NCBI RefSeq assembly: GCF_000687475.1
Contig: NC_057318.1
Coordinates: forward strand, 1,798,001 to 1,862,000
Source: Ustilaginoidea virens
Taxonomy: Eukaryota; Ascomycota; Sordariomycetes; Hypocreales; Clavicipitaceae
Direction of reading: 5' to 3'
DNA length: 64,000 nt
Shown here: positions 46,021 to 59,462 of the stretch, one piece after another
Numbering within the stretch: the first letter of the stretch is position 1
Layout of the letters: each line of letters starts with the position of its first letter
Notes under the pieces: model-generated
The model's database searches: none
What the model saw: the letters and a program-made list of their open reading frames with translations, nothing else
Told to the model about the DNA's origin: nothing
Position numbers and translations under genes: made by a program

Positions 46021-49000
46021 ATAACTATTAGAATATTAAATCTACTAAAGAGCCAATTAGGACTAAAACTAGTTACTAATAATATCTAGTTATTTAATGC
46101 TAGTTAGTATACCATAAGGTATTTTAGCTAGTTATATTAGTTAAAAGAGATTATAATATATAAGATAGCCTAGACCTTTTAGTTTATCTATTCTATACCG
46201 CTATTAGTCTAAGGGTAATATACAATTGAAAGGAGTTATTTAGTCCTAACTAAATTATAAAATATAGTCTAAAATTATCTTATTTAATTAGACCTTTAGT
46301 TGCTACTAATTTCTTTAGGGAACCTATAGAAATACTACTAATACTATTAGAACCGTTTTATATAGTCTTCCGCTTTTATAGAGTATATTACCTTAAGCTA
46401 AATATACTTCGATAGGCGATTAGTAATAACTATAAGGAATTATAGGTTAGATATATTATATGCGGGAAGATCTATTATAAAGTCGATAGAAATCTACAAT
46501 TAAAATCGGTCTAAAATAGGTAATAGCTATAGTAGGCTTTAGCGTAATTATCGGCTCTTATATACCCTATAGCATTAATAATTCTAGATATATCTCGCTA
46601 CCGCTAAAGATATATTATCAAAGTAATAGTCGTAATATACTAATTAGAATATAGTATTCTTCCCTAGATAGCCTGCAATAGGTAATTTATAGTAGTGCTA
46701 TATAACCGTAGTAGTTAGGGGTTTAAAAAAAGGGAGCTATATCTGCCCCCGGTAGAAAAGCGTATTATATATATTTAGGATGTAATTTATAATCTATTCC
46801 TTTATAAAAGCTTCGGTTAAAAAGCATCTCTTGCCTATCGCTATTACTATTTAGTATACCTAATATATTTTATCTTTAGTAATAGCTTAATCCTCAAATG
46901 CCTAAAGGTAAGAGTCGGCGAAAATATATAAGCTATTAGGTAAGCTTAACCCTAAAGGTATAGCTATAGGAACCGGTTTAGTAATCGAGTCTAAATAAAG
47001 TACTAAGATTAATAGGAGTTTTAAAATCTAGCTAATTTTTAGTATTATACTGCTAGCTTCCTATTTTTATTGAGATAGGGCATTAAGGCATTAAGCTTAT
47101 AACCCTAGTTTATACTAAAGATAGAAATTAAAGAGCGCTAGTATTTCAGCCTATTTAGTCTGCTATTCTAATATCTTATAGGGTTAAGTAAAATACTCTA
47201 AATTCTTATAGTCTATAAGAATCGTAAATAAAGAGGCTATTAATTAGAGTTTAGCTAATTATACCTTAAGATAAAAGATAATAATAAAAAGCTTTTTATC
47301 GTAAATTATATAATTCTATTTAGTATCTATAAGGTATATAGAATAGTATATAATAGGGTAGAGGATTCTATCTTCTTTAATTTAAAAGAAGTAGCTACTA
47401 AAAGTAGTACTAAAGCTATTTATTTTAAAAATCGTCTCCTTATTAAGGTCTTATTAAGTGAAAACTAGGTATAAAATAAAGTAATACTTAAGCGCTTAGA
47501 ATACCGCCTCTTTTTTATCTAACTATTAGAAAGGAACCCCTTTTTTTATTAACTTAATTAAAGGTTTGGCGAATTAAAAGAAGTTAAGAATAAAATTATA
47601 GTAAAAATTTATAAAGCTAAAGAAGCTTTAAACCCCTTTTAGTTTTATAAGGGCTTCCTAGTTTTAAATAGCTTTAATCTTTTTAGGGTCTAAATAGATC
47701 TCTTTTCCTATTATTATAATATAACCTAGATATTAGACCTCTATTATAGTAAAATTATACTTCTCTAAGTCTAAGTTAAGGCTAGCATCTTAAAGTTGTT
47801 AGAGTATATCCTTAATGTATCTTATATAGTCCTCCCTTAATCCTAAGGTATAAATAAGAATATTATTAAAATATATAATTGCAAAATCCCTAAGTATATT
47901 TCCTAAGGCCTTATTAATATATCATTAGAATATTATAAGGGCTCTAGTAAGGCTAAAAGGTATAATAAGCTATTTAAAGAGGCTAAATCGCATATAGAAT
48001 ATAGTAAGATATTTATCGCTTTTTGTAATATAGATTTTATAGAATACTATATATATATTGACTTTAGTAAACTATTTCGCCTAAGATAAAGATCGTAAGG
48101 TCTTTTTAATTAGTAGGAGGGGGTATCGGTTTTAAGCTATAACCTTATTTAGGGCTTGGTAATCTATATAAAAATGCTACCCTTTATTCCCCTTTTTAGC
48201 TAAAAGGACTAGAGTTACCGCTAATAAGGAGCTTGCCTAAATCTATCCCTTATCTATAAGGTTAGTTACCTATCTCCAAACCTTAAGTAGTTAGTCCTAT
48301 AATATATTATATAATAGGCCCTAAGGTAAGTCTAGTATGCTTTTATTTAGGGCCTTCTTAAGCTGAATATAATAATCTAATATACCCTAGTATAAAGGAA
48401 GGCTAGAGGCCTTTTCCTTATTAAATAGGTCGCTAAATTCCTATAACTCTAAGGGTAGAACCTGCGGCTTCTATAGAAATAATATAGGATCCTAATATAG
48501 TAAAAGCATTATATAAAAGATATATATTATCTCTTATAGGCTTATAGCAATAAAAGAGGTCGATTAGTCTTTAGAACGCTTTATCTACCGAAGTATATTA
48601 TAGAAGATTAAACTAAGAATATTAATTATAGTAGGGCTAGAGTATTATACTGCTAATTTCTAAATAATAAGATTACCTACCGCTCTAATTTATATCTAAT
48701 ATTATTTCGCTTATAATATAATATTATAATATTCTATCTAAGGGAGACCTAAAATAATATTATAGGTAAGGCCTAAGATTATATAAAGTATAACTATAGA
48801 AGGCTAGCTATTAATATTAATATCTATGTGAATAATATATATAATAGAGGAAGTCGCTTCCTTATATTCCTCTAAATGGCTTTAAATCTCTATTACTATT
48901 CCAATTTTCCTACGTTATAGTAGGCGGATAGGTTAGAGACCTAACTATTATACTATTTTTTTCGCTTATAGTACTATAGTAATTATAACCTAAGTCGATT

Positions 49001-50287
49001 AAGGTATTAATAAAAGTATAAGATTTATATAATATCGGTACTAAAAAGGGGTGCCTATCTATATATTTTATAATCTTTTTTATCTCCTTTATATAAGGTC
49101 TTTTTTATAATTAATTAAGGTTTTAAGTATATACTTTAAGCCTTTTTGCGAGATTAGGCTTAAAGGCTAGTCTTTTCCCTAAAAGTTATTACTACTATTA
49201 TCTTTAGCAGCCTAAAAGTCTATTATAGCTACTTTAATTATTCTCGGTCTATAGGCCCTTTATAAATAGCATTTCTATATATAGTAGGTAGAAGTATTAT
49301 AATAAAAGCAAAAATCCTTCTCCTGTTACTTATTAAGGACCTCCTATAAGACTTATTCGGCTATATATTACTTACTCTTTAAAATAAGCTAATTAATACC
49401 TATTATCTGTATATTACCCTCTATATCCTAGTTATTATTTTATCGATCGCAAGGAGGATTAAAGTAGCGCCTAATTATTAGGCTAATCTTAAGGTTAATA
49501 GCGATTTAACGATAGCAATCGACTGCTATATAATAGTTATTATGGGAGACCTTAAGTCTAATAATCTTATTAGCTATCCTGGCATTTAATATAGAATAAA
49601 GGTATTCGAGTTTTACTTCCTTAGGCTAATTAATTCCTCTTATAAGCGTTAGTTTTTCTTTAAATTAGACGAAAAAGGTAATAAAAAGTTCTTTAGGGCC
49701 TTAGCATAAAGAGTGCTTAAATTTAGTAATTATATAGTCCTATCGATATAGATCCTTAAAGAGATATTAGAGGTATTTAAAGAACTTCACTATATTATAA
49801 TTATAGGTCTTACTATTCTTAAAAATAGCTGCGATTTATAATTAGACTATAGAAGATAGGTTCTAGAAGATAAATATCTACTATATCTTTTCGTCCCTAA
49901 TAAAATCCTTATTAACCTTAAGCTTATATTGCATAAAGGTTCGCTAGGCGGTAAATATTATCTTTTTGCTATTAAAAGGGTCCCTTATTGGGATCGGCTT
50001 ACACTTAAGTTAGATATAAGCCGCATTAAGAGTAGTAAAGGGGATAGGTCCGCCCTATTATATTACCGGGGCCGGTTAGTATTCCGGTTAGGGTTTACTC
50101 GCCTATTCTGCGAGATAAGCCTATAAAGAATTTATCTGCAATTGAATCTATTGCATTCCCTCGGAAAGTTACTGCATTTAGGTATATATATTACATCGGG
50201 GGCGCTACTGCCCTATACTATCTGCCCCTATCTTATTAGACGTGCTTATTTCGATATTATATAACGCTTGCATTATTGGTTCTATAA
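46021..50287 (-). mobile_element. Ty3/Gypsy chromovirus, internal region (gag, protease, RT, RNase H, integrase)
   Basis: Reads on the - strand from the LTR at 50288-50571: gag (about 50250-49500), protease region (about 49300-48600), RT with IDYQALNKV and NRYPL near 48170-48110, MRFSLFK near 48000-47960 and FNNILIY at 47848-47876 (active enzymes have YxDDIL), RNase H (about 47500-47100), then integrase to 46021 and beyond LINE E. The order gag-pro-RT-RH-IN-chromodomain is that of chromoviruses. The catalytic Asp pair is gone and stops are frequent. Confidence 0.75.
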
Positions 50288-50571
50288 TATAGAGTTATAA
50301 TAGTAAGGCTGAGAGAGTCTATTTAAATATAAAGGACTAGCCCTAAGGCGGCTGCAAATAGGCGTTAATAATATATATTAAATAGACTAAAGAGGAAGAA
50401 AAAAGATCTAAATAGAAACCTTCTATCTAGTCTATTTATATCCCGATTATAATATATATCGGAGTCTTAGTATAATCCCGTAACTCCGTCTATTGCCCTT
50501 CTTAGGCTAGATGCAGGCGCAGCCCGAGTCCTAGCCACATTATAGCGCGGGCGTAGCCCGAGCCCGTAATA
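50288..50571 (-). mobile_element. Gypsy 5' LTR, 284 bp
   Basis: Same LTR as 18060-18352, with ends mutated to TATTACGGGCT...CTCTATA on the - strand. It stands next to the gag end of the Gypsy copy, as a 5' LTR should. Confidence 0.7.
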
Positions 50572-50573
50572 GA

Positions 50574-51150
50574 TAATCGCAAAAGGGTTAATAGTAGTAG
50601 TATATTTAGGGTGGCTATAGGTTAGGTGCCTAGGGTAGGCGTAGTTATACTATAGTCTAGGGCAAGAGTAGCTTAAAGAAAGGCAGTAATACTGCTTCTA
50701 GCTCTAATACGGGGGGTCTTATTAATACTTCCGATTAAGCAATCTTATTTCTAAATGGAGGGCTTATATAGGGGAGACCCGCTAGCTATATAATAGCGGC
50801 CTTAGTCCGCAATAGGGATAGTATTAATAGCTAATATAATATATAAGGCGAAAAGCCTTAGTCTATTACTATAGGAATTTCTTGTATTTTCCTATTATTT
50901 ATTCGCTACCTTATAGAGGTAGGACTATACCGGGTGAGGTCTATAATAGTTAAGGTAGGATTTATATTAGTTCTATATTATAGTTAGGCAATTTTATTTA
51001 CCCTTTGGGTAGCATTCAGAGCTATACTAGCTATAGCAGGCTACTGCTATATAGTATGCAGCGATATAGCTAAATTTAAAGTAATTATAGCATTAGCGGG
51101 GATATATAGTATTGTTATAGGGTTCGGCTTTAAATATCTTTACTTAGTAT
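50574..51150 (-). mobile_element. LINE copy H, left segment (ORF1/ORF2 junction region)
   Basis: Resembles 44690-44970 of LINE E. It is the part around the end of ORF1, including a Cys-bearing knuckle-like stretch, on the - strand. Interrupted by LINE I and resumed at 57554. The rest of ORF2 is missing on the left, where the Gypsy LTR begins. Confidence 0.6.
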
Positions 51151-51152
51151 AT

Positions 51153-51165
51153 AATACTAGCCTTA
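51153..51165. repeat. target-site duplication, left copy (LINE I)
   Basis: aatactagcctta here and at 57541-57553. It may extend two bases further left. Confidence 0.8.
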
Positions 51166-51299
51166 GCCGAAAAACTTTCGCGATTTCGCCCGCACCTAGG
51201 TAGCGGCATAGAACCGCCTCTAAAATCAATTCTAATATTCCCAATCGCTTTTTCTCGTCTATTTACCCCCCTTACCTATAGCGCATCGCGTCTAGGGAG

Positions 51300-52470
51300 T
51301 AGGCGCGGTAGGCGCAGACGAAGTAATAGATATCAACAGAGGGAATAGGGGCAGTATAGTATACAGCCGCCACAACCCTAATACCACGATTGCGAATAGC
51401 ACGCAGTACAACTAGACCGAGACCGAACCTGCCTAAGGGCAGAAGCGACTAATAGCCGATATTATTATAGATTTTATAAAAGAGCTTTAGGACTATATTC
51501 CCCTAGTAGTACTAGGAAGAGTGCGAGAGGCTATAAACTTTATAGTAGAGACTGCTTAGCAAGAGGCCGACCCAGGCAATATTTATACCCCTATTAGAAC
51601 CCTCATATAGACGATCGAGACTATAGTTAATAAGGCTATATAGAATCTCTTAAAACCTACTATAGCCCCTGCCATATAGGTATCTATCGCCGCATAAGGA
51701 CTCACAGCTATTATACCACCCTAATATAGCCTAGCTCCCCTTATGGTACCCCCCTATATCCACCGTAAAGTCCTTATTAAAGGAAATACTATTAGCGAAA
51801 TCCTTTAAAATTATACCCTAATCGAAATCATTAATATAGTTAATAGGGCTACTGCTGAGGGAGTAGTAGTCGCAGCCCGCAGGCTCTACAATAGCAATAT
51901 AATTATTACCTTTAAAGAAGAAAAAGTAAAGTATACTATAGATACGACCTAAGTACGCCCCGCCTTCGGCTAGGAGGTAAAACCTAACCGATGCTTATTT
52001 AGTATTATCGTTAAAAGCTTCCTAACCTATTATACTATAAATGCTATAATAGAGGATATCCGGTCGAACCTAATTAAGGCTAATAGAAAGGGCTTTACTA
52101 AGGTCTCCCTTTATCGCCTTAGGGGGACTATAATATAGGCGCCCCTAATTATAAGGGTAGACTCTATTAACCTTATAAATAAGCTTTATAAAGCCGGCAT
52201 TATATACTAAATAGAGATATTTAAAGCCGAACCCTATAACGATGCTATACACCCTCGCTAATACTATAATTACTTTAAATTCGGCTATATCGCTATATAC
52301 TATATAGTAGCAGCCTGCTGCGGCTAGTGCGGATCCAAATGCCACCTAGATAGCGATTAAAGCTGCTTAGTTACTATATAGAACTAATGCGAATTCTACC
52401 TTAATTGCTACGGATCCCACCCAGTATAGTCCTACCTCTATAAAGTAGCGAATGAATAATAGGAAAAAGC
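51300..52470 (+). pseudogene. LINE I ORF1 (gag-like, zinc knuckles)
   Basis: The + strand gives a Tad1-type ORF1 with few stops: a middle region with VVAARRLYNSNIIITF (about 51860-51920), then VKSFLTYYTINA and a C-terminal zinc region near 52300-52430 with CGSKCHLDSD.SC and C...CYGSHP, corresponding to CCHC knuckles and the NCxGxHPAW element. It ends at a TAA near 52460. The family role is binding the element RNA in a ribonucleoprotein. Confidence 0.65.
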
Positions 52471-52759
52471 TAGAAATTCCTATAGCGATAGACTGAGGCT
52501 CTTTGCCTCGTATATAGCATTAGATGCTAATACTATCCTAATTGCGGATCGGGGCTACTACTATATAGCTAGTAGATCTCCCTTGCGTAAGCCCTCCCCC
52601 TAGAAATAAGGCCGACTAATAGAAAGCGTTAATAGGACCCCCCGTATTAAGGCTAATAGTAGTATTACTATTTTCCTCTAAACTGCCCCTACATAAGACT
52701 ATAGTGCGATTGCGCCTGCCCTAGACGCCTAACCTATAGCCACCTTTAATATGCCGCCG

Positions 52760-55700
52760 CTACTAACCCCCTTATAACTATCTATATAATAATAGTCCTC
52801 TATTGGAATATATAGAAGAAAACTACTTTTATAAGACTAGCACTTTATTACTAGCGCGAGCCTAATATTATAGCGATTTAAAAACCTACTGCGCCTAATC
52901 GGACTCCGCTAAGCCCCAGCCTTAGAAGATATATATTAGCAGTATATAGCGGGAAAATAGCGATATATATCTATAAGCGGTATAGGCCCGGCATATAGTC
53001 TAGCGATAAAGGGACTAACTAATATAAGATTTCCCTATTAAGTATTAATATCTATTCTATCTACTCTTTAGGCTATAAGCTAAACTAGATAACCCCCCTT
53101 ACCGCGCTTATTAAGCTCCTACCCCGCCCCTATAGTGCCTTTATTAGAGACTTTAATATATACCACCCTCTTTAGGATAGCCTAAACTAAACCTCGCCTA
53201 GTATTAATACTCTCTTTAAACTTATAATATAATGGCGGCTCGGGCTAGTTACTTTTTACGGCGAGGTAATAAGGAGGGCCTTAAGAAAGAAAAGTAATAC
53301 TATCGACTATATATAGGTTATACTAGATATTATAGTCGAATATTTTAGAAATACCAATCTTACTAGGTCTAATTATATCCCCTAGCTTATATATATTAAG
53401 ACCGATAACTATTGCGTAAAAGCCCCCCTTTTAAAGAATAGCTAAAAGTCCTTTAACTAATACCTCGCCTAAGCTAAAGCAAAAAACCGATTTACTATTT
53501 ACTATACTAGGGCCCTGCTCTGCTCCCCCGTTAAAATAGATATATACGCTAAATAGCTTATTAGCTAACTCTAGAGTATCGCCGATATTATAGTACTAAA
53601 GAGGGCATCTAAAGCTCCTAGTGCGAAGCTTTAGTAGAACCCCTGCGCTAAAATAGCCTAAATAGCAGTAAAAAAAGCCTACCGAAAATAGGTAGTATGC
53701 TATACCCTAGAGAACCTTAGCGCTGCTTAAGAAGCAGGAGCGATCTAATCCTATATTATCTAGGAGGAATAGTACTAGTTATAGCGAAAGGCCTTTAATA
53801 AAGTAACTGCCTAAAATACCGACCTATAGTCCCTAGAGAAATAGGCTCGCCTATATAGTAGCCTCCCGCCCGAATTAAGAGAGATCCCCCCGCTAGAATA
53901 AAGCGGTCTAGGCCTAAAAGCAATAACGCATAAAGAAAAGGCATAAGTACTTGCCTAATAGTTCTTCCCTACCTCCTAGGCTACTTATAATAATATCCCC
54001 GACCTAATATTCCCCTAATTTACTACTGCTATATTCCCCTCTATAGACTCCTTTACCTACAAAAAGGTATATACCGCATTACGCAATATAGTAGGCTAAA
54101 AAGCACTAGGCCCCGACGGGCTCTTAGTAGGATTCCTTAAAGCATATAGCCCCCTATTTGTTTAAACCCTTATATACCTCCTTAACGAAATATACTGCAT
54201 TAGGTACTACTCGGCTTAGTTCTAAGAGGCTAAAGTAGTAATATTATAGAAGCCTAAGAAAAGGCCTAAAGAATACTTAAAGGCAGGAGGATAAAGACTA
54301 ATATTATTATTTAATCTAATAAGAAAGGTTATAAAAGCTATAGTCGTAAAGTAGCTTATTACTACCCTTAAAGAGGGTAACCTCCTTCTAAATCTTTAAA
54401 TAAGTAATAAAGCTAACTAGTCATCCGATATAGTACTAAGCACGCTAATAGAGATTATTCGCATAACCTGGCATTATAGTAGGATCGCCTTACTTCTTTA
54501 ACTAGATATATTAATAGTATTTAATATAATTAACTATACCCGCTTTATCTACCTACTCTTTAATAAAGGGCTCCCGCTATAGCTTGCAGTATAAATATAT
54601 AGCTTTACCGATTTGCAAATAATATAAATCTACTTCGAGGGATAACTTATAAAGAAATTACCGATTACCGCTAGGGTATTATAAGGGTCCCTCCTTTCTT
54701 TTATCCTCTTCCTTATTTATATTACGCCGCTCTATAAGAGGCTATAAAAAATAGCTTTAACTATTATACTAGGCTTTACCAACGATATAAATATTATAGC
54801 CTATAGGAGAGATATAGGGGAGATAAAAGCACTACTCGAGAAAGTATAGCTTATCTATAATAGCTAGTCTAAATAAGCTAGACTTAACTTTAACCCCGGC
54901 AAAAGCAAGCTTATCTACTTTACCCGCGCATATAAGGCAGATAAGACCGAAATATAGCTTAGGACTATAACGATCTAGCTAAAGTAGTATATTAGATTCC
55001 TAGGAGTCGAAATCTACTATAAGCTAAAATAGTAGAAATACTATATTAAGATCGCAAAGAAACTTAAGCGGTAGCGACTCACGCTTATAGTAATAGCGGC
55101 CTCAACCTAGGATTACTAATACTAAAAAGTACGCCTAGTCTATATATAGGTTATCCGGACCTCTATTGCCTTTAGCGCAAAGGTATAGTATACCCCTACC
55201 GCCCCTAAAGGGGTAGCAAAAGGTATTATAAAATCCCTAGCTATAGAATAGTTAGCCTGCCTCTATATAGTTACTAGAGCCTATAAGGCTATACCGCTAA
55301 ATACCCTTAAAACCGAGGTAATTATACCCCTAATTAACCTCTATTTTAATTATATCTATTAGTAGTTCCTTAAAAGAATAGATAAGATAGGTATAACCGA
55401 TAGGATTAACTATATATTAATAGTAGTAATAGCGATACTCTAACGCTAATAAAGGAAGGGTTACTAAAGACCTTTAGCTTATATACTATTCTCCAATCCC
55501 GACCCTAACTAGCTCCTAGCCGAAAAGCAATTAGCAAAAAACTAATATAATTAATAGTAGAATAACTAGGCAGTAGTAAGGGCGAAATGCCCCTAGCATA
55601 GGACCTTAGCAGCCGAAAGGGCATTAGACTTCTAATCTATAGCGAAAATAACCTAACTATATAAAGGTCTATAGAAGCATAAATCGGCGATATTTACCTA

Positions 55701-56120
55701 ACTCTATATAGAAAAAATCGGCTTTAATTCTTTCCTTTACCTTTAATAAGTTCCCTTAATGCTATTACCTCTCTACTACTATAAAGAAGGCCCGGAAGAC
55801 CTCTACTATATTATTCTCTCCTGCCTAAAGTACTATAGGCAAAAGCATATACTCTTTAGGTCTAGTCCTAGCCTTAGCCTATTTCGCGATCGATTTAGTA
55901 TATCTATTACACTAGATAAACTATACCTTATATAAAAGATTATTCGCTAGATACTTAATATTAATCGACTCGATTAATTCTAGCTCGCCTAATCCCTCTA
56001 AACTAATATAGCCAAAAGCGCCACTAATCACCCCTATATAGCCCCCGTATAATATTTACGGCAATCCTATAGTAAGAATAAAAAGCACTAGGAATAAGCA
56101 AATCTCTTAGGCCCTATAAG
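52760..56120 (+). pseudogene. LINE I ORF2 (endonuclease and reverse transcriptase)
   Basis: The endonuclease part shows YSIYSLGYK (about 53070) and FIRDFNIYHPL at about 53140-53175, where the usual motif is GDFN. The RT part shows KALGPDGLLVGFLKA near 54100-54145, QRLILLFNLI near 54290, INYTRFIYL near 54530, LQGSLLSFILFLIYI near 54680-54725, GFTNDINIIA at 54770-54800 (DD changed to ND) and FLGVEIYYKLK near 55000. The LYKG...KSAIFTQLY segment near 55660-55720 closes the protein. No RNase H domain is seen between them. Inactive. Confidence 0.75.
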
Positions 56121-56149
56121 CCGAAACTAGTTAATAGTTATTATATTAG

Positions 56150-56950
56150 CAATAGGGGTATTTTCCCCCCCCTCCCCCCCCTTACCCTCCCTACCGCTCT
56201 CCCCCCCTTTATCCCTAATTTACCCCCCCTCTAAAGCCCCCTCCTCTCTCTCCTAGGCCAGGAAAACCCATAACGATATAGCAATATCCTCTTAGGCGTA
56301 GGCTTATTATTCTAAAGCGAGGACCTTCCTCTCTTTAAGGTCTAGTATCTCCTAGGTTACCCTAGGAGCGCTAAGGCCCCCTATTGCCGCCGCTACCGCT
56401 ATTACTGCCGCCCGGCTATACCCCTAAGAAGCGGATGCCTATTTAGCCCTTTACTAAAGGGCCTTATAGTTATCCACCTAAAGCTAAAGATAGTTAGCCG
56501 GTAACCTATGCTATATATAAATTAAAAACGCACTTCTATCCCCCTAATAATAGTCTTCTATATATTTAAGAGTTCTTAAACCAGGACCTAATTCTTAGGG
56601 GTCCTCTCTAAGGGTATATATATCTTACCTATAAAGGCATAAAGATAATAGGCCGCTTTAGTCCCTGCCTATATTAGCCTCGCTAGAAAACGGGTATAAT
56701 CTGGCCTATACCTTATTAATTACGGTATTAATACTTAAGGTCCTCCAAGCGCATTAGATATAGCCTATATAGCTATATATATAGTTCTTTAGGCTACTAT
56801 ACGAAGGTTAGTAGTGGTTCTACAGCATATAAGACCTATACTTACCCCCTTATTTAGTATCGCCGACCATTTAGGCACTATTGCTTCTACTGCTACTATT
56901 CTTATTCTTATTATTATTATTGTAGCTATTGCTATTACTGTCGTTACTAC
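56150..56950 (-). pseudogene. LINE I opposite-strand ORF3
   Basis: On the - strand a triplet-repeat block (about 56950-56878) leads to GTG-CCT-AAA near 56874, where other copies have ATG. The second-subtype sequence follows (LNKGVSIGL, YYLYAFIGKIYIPLERTPKN), ending in the purine tract opposite 56160-56260. Start codon lost, stops present. Confidence 0.4.
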
Positions 56951-57540
56951 TACTGCCGTTCTACTAATAGGGTCAGCATCGGCCTTATACCGCGATAGAG
57001 GGGTTATTATATACCTTAGAATTAGCGCTATAAAAGAAAAGAAGAAAAAGAAGAAAAAGCACTAAGTCGGGGGGTATTATAGACTTATATACTAATATAG
57101 TGCCTAAAGCCAGCCACTCCTATCTTTAAATCCGGCTCACTTTTGCCTATGCACTATAGACTAATGCGCTCGAAATGCGTCTAGGCCCCTATAGGCACGC
57201 GCCCGATAAGAATACCATTAACCCTATCCCCTTAACCTCACCTTCCCCTTATTTTATACCTAATAGTACTCTAACCCGGGCCCGATACTCCTAGAATTTA
57301 TACTCGCACTCTTCCCAAGTAATACCGCTAGATATAGTCCTAAGCGGTTACGCACCCTACTCTTTTACGCACCAGATACCCGCCGCCCCCGCTACAGGGC
57401 GATATAAAGCAGAAGTTAAGACTGCAGGAAGGGTTTTCCTCCCGGCTACCGGGTTTTTCCTTTCCGAATCATCTCTATAGAAGTACTAGATAGGTTATTT
57501 AGCTCTAAAATAGCCTCTAGCGTAATTTAATAATAATAAT

Positions 57541-57553
57541 AATACTAGCCTTA
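57541..57553. repeat. target-site duplication, right copy (LINE I)
   Basis: Second aatactagcctta. See 51153-51165. Confidence 0.8.
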
Positions 57554-58573
57554 TAGAGCTTATTTATAAGGTCGATAGAATTAACCCCTATAATTAGGGG
57601 TATTTATATTATAGTCCTCCTAGGGTGGCAAAAGGAGACCCTAGTAAAGCCCTCTCTATTAGCTTTAATAAGTTTCGACTAGATATCTTCTACTATAGTA
57701 TTTATAGTATAATAGGTCGGGAAATTTTTAATAATAATACTAAATAAGTATTAATTAAGTTCTGCCTTTTAGCTGAAGGTAGGGCGGACCTAGGCTATAT
57801 CTATAATATAGCTTACTTTTTCTTCTTTAAAGATAATAATTATATCGCTATTATAAAGTCTATAGGCCGCGACTGCTATTCCCTTAGTAGTAGCCCTATT
57901 AATTACATTAATAATTTTAATTAAAGTATAGTTTTAAAGGATTTTACTAATAGTATTTCCTTTAATAAGGACTTTATAGTAAATATAGGGGGATACTGCT
58001 AAAGGAGCTAAACTATATTAGGGTGGTATAATAGCAGTATATCTTCATATAGCAATAGATACCTATATAGTAGGGGCTAGTATAGTCTTTAGGAGATTCT
58101 ATATAGCCTTATTAATTATGGTTTCAATCGTCTGCATTAGGGTTCTAATAAGGGTATAGATATTTCTTAGGTCGGTCTCCTATTAGGTGGTTTCTACTAT
58201 AAAATTTATAGCCTTTCGTATTCTTCTTAGTATTATTAAGGGGATATAGTCCTATAGCTCTTTTATAAAATCTTTAATAATATCGGCTATAGGTCGCATC
58301 CGCCCCTAAGTAGGCTCGGTTTTAGTCTAGTAATATTGCATACTATTTGCGATTATAGTAGTCGGGTTATAGTGGCTATATATAATGCCGCCCTTATTCC
58401 CTCTATCGATATCTATTATTTCGTTTACGCCTATTGCGCTTACTCTCTAAACGCGATATACTATAGGCGAGGGGGGTAAGCGGACGAGAAAAAACGATTA
58501 GAAATATTAGAATTGATTTTAGAGGCGGTTCCGTGCCGCTACCTAGGTGCGGGCGAAATCGCGAAAGTTTTTT
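57554..58573 (-). mobile_element. LINE copy H, right segment (5' end, ORF1)
   Basis: Matches 44960-45993 of LINE E: ORF1 on the - strand and the conserved 5' terminus (GGTGCGGGCGAAATCGCGAAAG near 58545-58570). It borders a Gypsy gag fragment immediately inside its LTR end, so LINE H seems to have landed at that boundary. Confidence 0.7.
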
Positions 58574-58574
58574 T

Positions 58575-59462
58575 TATAACTCTATATTATAGACCTAATA
58601 ATATAAGCATTATGCAATATTAAAATAAGCACACTAAATAAGATAGGGTTAGATAGTATAAGGCCGTAGCGCCCTCAGCGTAATATATATACTTAAATGC
58701 AATAGCTTTCTGAGGGAATGCAAAAGATTTAATTGCAGATATACTCCTTATAGACTTATCTCGTAAATTAGGCAAGTAACCCCTAGCTTAAACCCCAACT
58801 AGTCCTAGTAATATAATAGGGCGGATCTATCCCTTTTACTATCTTTAATACAGCTTATACCCAACTTAAGCATGAGCCGATTCTAATAAAAGACCCTTTT
58901 AATAGCAAAAAGGCGATATTTATAGCCTAATAAACCTTTATATAATATAAGTTTAAGGTCAATAAGGACTTTATCGGTAATAAAAAGACTTAATAGATAT
59001 TTATTTTCTAGAATCTATCTTTAATAGTTTAATTATAAATCGCAGCCTTTTTTAAGAATAGTAAGGCCTACAACTATAGTATAATAAAATTCTTTAAATA
59101 CCTCCAATATCTCTTTAAGAATCTATACTAATAGGACCGTACGATTATTAAACTCAAGTATTCTTTACGCTAAAGCCTTAAAAAATCTTTTACTGCTTTT
59201 TTTTATCTAATTTAAGGAAAAACTAATGTTTATAGGAGAAATTAGCTAGCCTAAAGAAGTAAAGCTTAAATACCATTATTCTATATTAAATGCTTAAATG
59301 GCTAATAAAATTAATAAACTTAGGGTCTCCTATAATAACTACTATCTAGTAGTCGATTACTATTGCTAGATTGCTATTAACCTTAAGATTAGCTTAATAA
59401 TTAGCCGCTACTTTAGTCCTCCCTATAACCAATAGAATAATAATTAAAACGTAAAGAATAAT
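58575..59462 (+). mobile_element. Ty3/Gypsy gag fragment, left segment
   Basis: + strand counterpart of 50290-49450: the same start just inside the LTR (CTCTATATTATAGA) and the same gag order, with readable pieces FNTAYTQLKHEPI near 58850-58890 and FKVNKDFI near 58945. Gag forms the particle in these elements. Split by LINE J at 59463 and resumed at 59824. The 5' LTR is not present. Confidence 0.6.

Larger units (their letters stand above)
51166..57540 (+). mobile_element. LINE copy I, Tad1-like, full length, nested in LINE H
   Basis: A 6.4-kb element and the easiest copy to read. The 5' terminus TTTCGCGATTTCGCCCGC is near 51176, then ORF1 and ORF2 on the + strand, ORF3 on the - strand, the hairpin at 57427-57465 and a TAATAATAAT tail to 57540. 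Target duplications on both sides. RIP-mutated but with milder damage in ORF1 and ORF2 than the other copies. Confidence 0.85.
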
